Positions 12,601 through 21,600 of a stretch of 64,000 nt of DNA are shown here, in pieces (positions within the stretch are counted from its first letter, which is position 1; each line of letters opens with the position of its first letter). The notes beneath the pieces were generated by a model. It was not told the DNA's origin, made no database searches, and saw only the letters and a program-made list of their open reading frames with translations. This DNA comes from Liolophura sinensis (lineage: Eukaryota > Mollusca > Polyplacophora > Chitonida > Chitonidae): contig NC_088295.1 in NCBI RefSeq assembly GCF_032854445.1, positions 3,786,501 through 3,850,500 on the forward strand, given 5' to 3'. Both the position numbers and the translations under genes were made by a program.

Positions 12601-15600
12601 GCTGGGTCAGCAACCCGTGATGTTACAGAACGATGACATCTCTGCAAGTGTCGCCCGAGACACTTTGTATAGATTCCTGAATCGTACTCACCAGACAGGA
12701 GACATCCGCCTGTACACCCACCCCTCACTCGACTCTTCATCTGTGGGCGAATCGGTTGAAGTGATTTTGAAGGTGAATTTTTTTACTTCTTTTACATTGT
12801 CTCCCACACATGCGTGTCAGCAGTTTCCTACATTTGCCACTCATCTTAGTTCAATGTTTCCTTTCGTGTCTGTCCACAGTTTCCTACTCATGTTTGTCCA
12901 CAGTTTCCTACTCATGTGTGCCCACCGTCCCATACTCATGATTCTCCCTCAAGTTTCTGCAATTTCTCACTCAAGTTTCTGCAATTTCTCACTCACGTTT
13001 GTACAGTTTCTCACTCACGTTTGTACAGTTTCTCACGTTTGTACACAGTTTCTCACTTACAGACTTTACGCTTCCCTTCTTCAGCGATGATCATTTTACA
13101 TTCATGCTGTTTAGTTCTGTAAAAGAAAATAAAATACCATATCACATGTATATATGCAACGATAAATTATTCCACGTGAAATTTAAAAAGAATGCATTCC
13201 TATTTTTGTGATGTTGTGTATCGCAGTTCATAGTAAACAAATTGACGCACACTGAGAAAATAGAAAGCGCAGCCATGTTATCACTTTTAACCAGTCAAGG
13301 CCTCTTATTACTGCTGTTTCCGCTTACGTCACCCGAGCCCTGTTTAGCTATTCAACCATTTGTGTGTTGCTACGAGAGGCGCGACATTGTGTTTCCGATG
13401 GCTGTAACATGGCGCACCCTACGGCCTCGTGTGAACCGCTTATTAACTTTTGATTTATGTTTGCCAAGAATGTCAGAAAGAAAATGTCTTTTGCAGTTTG
13501 GGTCTATTTTCATCCTTCTTCCTTAACAACTCTTTTTATATTATTTCTTGATTAGATGCATTTTATAATATAACAGAAAAACATATCATAAATTGTTCTA
13601 CAGACCAGCGTGTACACCAAAAATCAGTTTCTCATGGGGGATAGAAAGGAAGGTAACAATGTCGCTGCTGTCCAGATGGGCTTTGTTTTTGAGGAGCTTC
13701 CCGACGATGACCGAGCGGTTCCTAACATTAGCTTGAAGCATGAGCTCGCTGTTCCCGTCCCAGAACAAGTCACCTTCAGGACCACAGTACCTGAATACAT
13801 TCCCCTGGATAGAGACAAGCTGCTCTACCATCGACTCGAACTGTCCTCCATCCGTTACAGCGCCATCATATACTTGAGGCCTTCTATAGCCAACACAGGG
13901 TACGAGGCCTTCTTCCGTTCCGGGAACTTCCCAACGGCTAAGACATATGATTACAGGACGGAGTCAGAACCTGTGGGACCGGGAAACGGTACTTTCAGAG
14001 CTGTGTGCCCAGGGAACACTCTACCGCTCCCAGGGACTATATATGTAGGACTTAAACCGAGACCTTTAGGTATTTCCATTCGCTGTTTTACCCTTAAGTT
14101 GGAAAGGAACTATAATTTGTACTACCACACTTGTTACTTAGTTTAGCATTACCTATAACTCCAACTCCTTGTTTAACAATAGCCACAGATTTAACTCCTT
14201 GTATATAGCCGTAGTTCACTTAATCAGTTTAACATTAGCCACAACATTAACACCTTGTATATAGCCGTAGTTCACTTAATGAGTTTAATACAACCCACAA
14301 CTTTAATACCTTGTATATAGCCGTAGTTCACTTAATGAGTTTAATACAACCCACAACTTTAATACCTTGTATATAGCCGTAGTTCACTTAATGAGTTTAA
14401 TACAACCCACAACTTTAATACCTTGTATATAGCCGTAGTTCACTTAATGAGTTTAACAATAGCCACAACTTTAACACCTTGTATATAGCCGTAGTTCACT
14501 TAATGAGTTTAATACAACCCACAACATTAACATCTTGTTTATAGCCGTAGTTCACTTAATGAGTTTAATACAACCCACAACTTTAACACCTTGTATATAG
14601 CCGTAGTTCACTTAATGAGTTTAACATTATTTATAATTTTCACTTCAGGTGCAGCGATAATTCAATTGCTCATTTTATCAAAGGTCACAACTATTAGGAT
14701 ATCATTTTATAACCGATTTATCGACAGTTCATTTATTTCACAGATCTTACTATTTCACAGATCTTACTATTTCACAGATCTTACTATTTCACAGATCTTA
14801 CTATTTCACAGATCTTACTATTTCACAGATCTTACTATTTCACAGATCTTAAGCACGCGAGGAGGCCGAATATGCCCGAAAGCCTGGAAGTGTATGAACC
14901 CATGTCTATGGATAGCGCGAATTTCAGTAAAATTATGGAGGCAAATTTCGACGTAGGTGTTGTGACGTTGGAGTGTAGCGCATGGGAGGAGGGTGCAGAT
15001 GAGTGGGACAGCGAGCTATGTGAGGTAGGCTGGAGAGGATGTCATCCTATTTACAGTGAACGATACAGAAATTTACACTCACACAAGCATTAACATCTCG
15101 TTCTCTCAAAAACTTCTCTCTTTCAATGTCCAGATTATCTTTCCAAGAGTTACATCCAAGGTTATTAAAATGTACATGTACAATAACAAGTAACGAAAAA
15201 CAGACCTTCAGAAGTGTTACATTTCTGATATATGTATGTATACTTGGGGCTTTACGTCGTACGTAACAGTTCTTCCGTCATATGACGAAGAGGAGTCATT
15301 AGGTATGTGTACATGTAATGTGTCTTCTTGTGTCAGGGCGAGTCCATGCAACCAAAGTGCTGCCGCCAGGGAAGTATCATACCGAAGACACCAGACATGA
15401 ACCCCCCCCCCCCCCCCGCCCTGTCACATTATACCGACACCGAACCAACCAGTCCTGCTCTAACCTCTAAGTGCTACACGACAATCGGTGCAGGAGAACG
15501 TACCATTTTTTAAAGTCTTTGATATGACTCAACCCGGGATTGACCAGAGGTCTCCCGACTTTGATTTATTTATTTATTTGATTGGTGTTTTACGCCGTAC

Positions 15601-18600
15601 TCAAAAATATTTCACTTATACGACGGACGCCAGCACTATGGTGGAAGGAAACTGGGCTCAACCCGGCAGAAACCCACGACCATCCGCGAGTTGCTGCAAG
15701 ACCTCCCCACGTAAGGCCGGAGAGGAAGCTAGTATGAGCTGGACTTGAACTCAAAGCGACCGCATTAGTATGAGGCTTGTGGGTCATTACGCTGCGCTAG
15801 CGCCCTATCCAACAGAGCCACGGAGCATCCCACCCCCACCCCCCCCGACTTTGAGGCGAACGATCTAAGCATTAGGCCTCGAAGGGTTGATTTTTTTCAT
15901 AAGAATAACAAGTAACGAAATATCGCCTTATTGTAATGTTATTTTTTCGTCTTGTCCAGTTTAGCGAGAAGTCCAGCTTAGAAGAAACAGTGTGTTCGTG
16001 CGATCATCCTGTGTTGTCGATGCTGAATGCGGCTCAGAATTTCGTCGTCCCAGTGAACACTATAGACTTCTCCACCATATTTGCCAAGATTGACCTTCGC
16101 AACAACGCATCTGTATTCGCCTGCGTTCTGACACTGCTCAGCTTGTATGTCATACTGGCCTTTTGGGCTCGACGAAAAGATCAGGGCGATGTGCTGAAGG
16201 TGTGTTCATTGTCATATGTTCATGACGATTTTTCATGACCGTGTAGTAATGCAGTTGGTGCCTGTGAATGCCCTCTCAGTATTTAAACACAACCTGATTT
16301 CTAGAGGAATTGTTTAAATAAGATAACAAATAGCTAATATCGCTGTAGTATGGAGGGAAATCCACACCTGATATTTTTTCGAGTGCTTTGGTGAGGGCAT
16401 CTACAGTTGTTTTGAATTTGTTTCTTTACGAAAACTACTGTGGACAAAACTAATTTATTTGGCTGATAAGTGTTTAAATGCGTTGTCAAACTGTTTCCTA
16501 TTGGAATCTGCTTCCCCAGGTATAATGCACAAAACTTGTACGTTTTGTGAAGACGGGCATCTTAACCTTGCTTTTTTCAATATAAAAAGAAGGTCAGTAA
16601 CACTATAAAGATTAAATTATGTATACGTTCGCTGTGTTTTCAGTGGGGAATTACGTCTCTGGCGGACAACCACTCGAAGGACCGTTATCTCTACATCATA
16701 ACAGTGTACACCGGCATGCGTCTTGGTGCTGGTACCAGGTCACGCGTAGGCTTTGCCGTCGTGGGCGACGACTCCGACACCGGCTTACGACTTCTCAATG
16801 ATGGTATACGGAAGGTAACTTTCCAACCAATACAACCTTGTGCACAATTTTGTTAACAGACAACAAATGCTCAACCTGTGATATCGAATGATTTTCATGA
16901 CATGTCTTTACATCAGCACTTTGCTCCTGTAGGTCTTATTTCTTTCCCTATCCTTGTGCCATAACAGGAAATCTCCAGCCGCAGTGTCATGCACTTCCTG
17001 TTGGCCGTCCCCAGATCATTGGGAAATCTCCAGTATATGAGGATCTGGCACGATAACTCCGGGCAGGGAAGTATGGCCTCCTGGTTTTTGCATAAAGTCG
17101 TCATCGAGGATATCCAAACTGACAGACGGTTAGGTTTAAACTCTCTTGCTGTAATGTAAGACAAAACCAACCCATCACATGTTCCTAGCTAAACGTCCGT
17201 ATTAACCGGTCTGAATCGTTACGTTCACTAACTTGAAACTCGATCCTGTCGCCCGCGCTGTGCGCAAAGTGTAAAGATATGCGCTCTATAAAAAGGGGTG
17301 TTCCGTGATCTAAAAATAATAAGGATTCGTATCACCTCATTATGCCGGAATAATAAATACCATAATGTCGTAGTTGGCACAAAATATGACCAAACATATC
17401 CACTCGAACAGCATCCAAACTTCTCAAACTGCCATTTTCGAATATTTTTGTTGACTTGCTGTTGCAGCACCAGGTACATTTGTGTTAATTGTGACTTGTG
17501 GCCTTTGATATTCACGAATAACTAAGTGGTATAAAGTTAGTACACTCTGAAAGCCAGAGTGAATGGAAAAGCACACATCTCCATTTCTGATATCTAAGCT
17601 AAGAAGAATGAAGCAGATTTCAGATCTACGGTAAAACACAATAAGGCACAATGACTTCTCTAAAGTACAACAAACATTGCTGAACAGAATTTTCTGGTTG
17701 TAAGTATGATACTAAAGAGTGCCACATTGTTATATTAATGAGACCATGCTCTCAGCTTTAAATGGATGCTCCATGCCCATTAGGTTTGAGAGTGAAGCAC
17801 TGTCGGAATTATCCATTTAGTATACATACATATAAATGGTAAAACCAGATCTGAAGTATTGAGTGTAAACTGTGGGTTGTGAAAAGACCAATAGATCTTG
17901 TACTTTCAGACATAACTTTTTTATTAGACTGCACTCGGGAAGAAATCTTGATAAATCAGTATGGTGAATATGTTATTTCAGATATATTTTTAACTGTGGC
18001 CGTTGGCTTGCAGTAGAGAAGGACGATGGAATGATAGAGCGACTACTTCCGGTCACTGCTAAACAAGACCTGGTGACGTTCAAGGGGCTGTTCTACAACA
18101 ACACGCGAAAGAATTTCACGGACAACCATCTGTGGTTCTCAGTGATCCTGCGGCCCCAGCGGAGCCAGTTCACCCGTCTCCAGCGCCTCTCCTGCTGCCT
18201 CAGTCTGCTTTTCCTAGCCATGTTAAGCAATGCCATGTTTTACCATACAGGGGAGAACGTCGTCAACCCCACGGTTGTCAACATGGGCATCTTCCGCTTT
18301 TCTCTCCAGCAGCTGTACATCTCCGTTATCTGCCTCCTCATCGTCACGCCCGTCAACATCCTCATCGTCTGGATGTTCAAGAAGTCCAAGGCTCATTGGC
18401 ATAAGCTAGATACATCTCAGGACCACGGTTGTGGCTGTTGCGCTATCCCACTTTTATTCCGGACTTCCGAAGAGCAAAAGAAGCTACAGAGAGCCCTGGT
18501 CACACGTGGCTTCCACAGTGAGAAAGAAAGACGACTACCCCATTTCTGTGTGTATATAGCCTGGGTGGTTATATTCCTTTGTGTGACCATATCCGCCTTC

Positions 18601-21600
18601 TTCCTGTTCCTGTACAGCCAGCAATGGGGGAAAGCCAAAACCGAGGAGTGGCTCACATCATTCCTACTATCGTTTATAGAAAGCCTCTTCGTTATAGACC
18701 CTCTAAAGGTATGAGAAACTGCGTTATCTGAAACTGAATATCAGCAGTGCACAGTCAAGATTTTTTCTGAATATTTGGGGAGGAACCATGATGAAAGAAT
18801 TCACTTGTTATTGTTTATTTATTTATTTATTCCGTTTGGCTTTAATCCCATATTTAAGATTTCGACAGCTGACATGTTTTATGGATGAAGAAAGGTCAAA
18901 CATCGATCCTGAATCGGCTGGCTGTTATTAGTATACAAATGCGCTACGAAAATTGTGTTCTGTGAAAACGAGTTGTTCTTAATCGGGATCAATCTATGTT
19001 TGCACAGGTGCTTGTTGTTGCTGCTCTCTTTGCTATTTTCATTCGGAAGCCGGAAGAAAGTGCAAGTGAAGGATTTGACAAAGCGGAAATTAAAACTAGC
19101 CAGCCGGTTATGGGACTTACAGAAGGTAGGTTACTATTTAACCCTTCAGACAAATATTTCGTCCACTAATAATTGTTACTACATAATATACAATCACGAT
19201 CTAGTAGCCAGCTTTGATTACAGTTTGAGTTGGTTTGGTTACAGATGGAGAGCGGAAATCCATGGAGCCCTTGAGCGGAGAAGATCTGAAAAACGCGCAG
19301 GCGGCTAGACACAAGGAAACCAAAGCCTTCGGCGTCTTGCGAGAAATCATACTCTACATCATTTTCCTGTTTATAGTGTACACGATTGGGTACAGCAATC
19401 GGGACAACCGCGGCTTTAACTTCCATCAAAACATGCTACACACCATGATGACCCCTAAACAGACCATTGGTTTGACACAGGCGAGTCATGTCCTCATCCA
19501 AGCAAATCAACGTCCTCATAAATGTATGCCCTTTTCATACAGGTAAATCATCATCCTCGAAAAGGTATGTCCTCATCCATGTTAGTCATCGTCCTCATAA
19601 AGGTAAGTCATCATTCCCAACAGATATGTCCTCATCCAGGTAAGTCATCATCCTCGTTAAGGTATGCCCTCATCCAGGTAAGTCAAGTCATCATCCTCAA
19701 AAAGGCATGTCTTCATCCCGCTGTCATCATTCTCCCAAAGGTATGTCCTCATCCATGTAAGTCATCATCCTTATAATGGTATGTCCTCATCCAGGCAAGT
19801 CAACATCCTCATAAATGTATGCCTTCTCATTCTGCGGTGGGGGGGGGGGGGGGGGGGTATGGGCTTCGTGGCTCAGTTGGTTAGCGCGCTAGCGCAGTGT
19901 AGTGACCCATGAGCCTCTCACCAATGCGGTCTCTTTGAGTTCAAGTCCAGCTCAAGTTGGCTTCGTCTTCGGCCTTAAGTGGGAAGGTCTGGCAGCAACC
20001 TGCGGATGGTCGTGGGTTTTCCCCGGGCTCTGCCCGGTTTCCTCCCACCATAATGCTGGCCGCCGTCGTATAAGTGAAATATTTTTGGGTACGGCGTGAA
20101 ACACCAATCAAATAAATAAATAAATAAATTCTCATCCAGGTAAATCATCACCCTCATAATGGTATGTCCTTCTCATCCAAGTAAGTCATCATCCTTAAAA
20201 AGGCTTGTCCTCATCCAAGCAAACCAACGTCCTCATAAATGTATGCCTCTTCATCCAGGTAAGTCATCATCCTCAAAAAGGCATGTCCTCATCCAGGTAA
20301 GTTATCATCCTTAACAGATATGTCCTCATCCAGGTAAGTCATCATCCTTATAATGGTATGTCCTCATCCAGACAAGTTAACATCGTCATAAATGTATGCC
20401 TTCTCATCCAGGTAAGTCATCATTCTCAAAATGGCCTGTCCTCATCTAGGTAAGTCATCATCCTCATAACGGTATGTCCTCATCCAGGTAAGTCATCATT
20501 CTCAAAAAGGCATGTACTCATTCAGGTAAGTCATCATCCTCAACAGGTATATCCTCATCAAGGCAAGTTAACATCCTCATAAATGTGTGCCTTCATTGAG
20601 GTAGATCATCAGCCTCAACAGGTATACCCTCATTAAGGAATGTCATTATCCTCTCAAAGGTATATTATTCTCATCCAGATAAGTCAACCTCAACTAGTAT
20701 GTCCTCATCCAAGTACGTCATCATCCTCGTAAAGGTATGCCCTCATCCAGGTAAGTCATCATTCTCAAAAAGGTATGTCCTCATCCAGGTATGTCATCAT
20801 CCTCGTGAAGGTATGCCCTCATCCAGGTAAGTCTTCATCCTCAGCAGACATGTCCTCATCTAGGTAAGTGATCATCCTCATAAAGGTATGTCCTGCTCAT
20901 CCGGGTAAGTCATCATCCTCAACAGGCATATCTTCATCTAGGTAAGTCATACTCCTAATAAAGACATGTCATTCTCATCTCGGCAAGTCATCCACCTACA
21001 AACGGCATATCATCGTCATCCTACTCAATGCGTAATGGATTTGTTCTCATCCAAAACCCCGTTCAGACGGGCAAAGTTAAGCTGGTTTAAATCCGAAAGT
21101 GACTTGGAGCCAGTTTGACGTCGCTCGTGTGAACGCAAAGCGGGAGCATTTAATCCGGTTTAATTTTTTTCCACTGTGGCGACGTGGCTTCAAGCCATTT
21201 TCAGGACTTGGGCCAGTTTATCTGCGTCGTGTGAACGGTAACTGGATTGAATGCCTCGGATATGTCAGGATGACGTTGCAATTATTTGATTTTATTTATT
21301 TTATTGATGTTTTACGCCGTATTCAAGAATATTTCGCTTTACGACGGCGGCCAGCATTATGGTGGGAGGAAACCGGGCAATGCTCGGGGGAAACCCACGT
21401 CCATCCGCAGGTTGACGTTGCAATTACTAAATTGGCTCAAACGTGGCCGTGTGAAAGGACAAATGCCTGAAGTGGCTCAAAACCGGTTTGACCACATGGT
21501 TGTGTGAACGTACCCATTTTTACAACTGGTTACGATTTAAACGGTTTAAATTTTGGTCGCATGAACGTGGTATAAGTATATTCTGAGATACGAGATAAAG

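Noticed and set aside
15337-15513. Candidate exon after a gtgtcag acceptor with a poly-Pro stretch
   Set aside because: It is inside a family 3 SINE, and exon 14 joins exon 15 at 15960 in phase, restoring the GPS without it.
19865-19940. Possible tRNA gene with box A and box B
   Set aside because: It is the tRNA-derived head of a family 1 SINE, followed by the family's body and A-rich tail. It lacks a proper acceptor stem.
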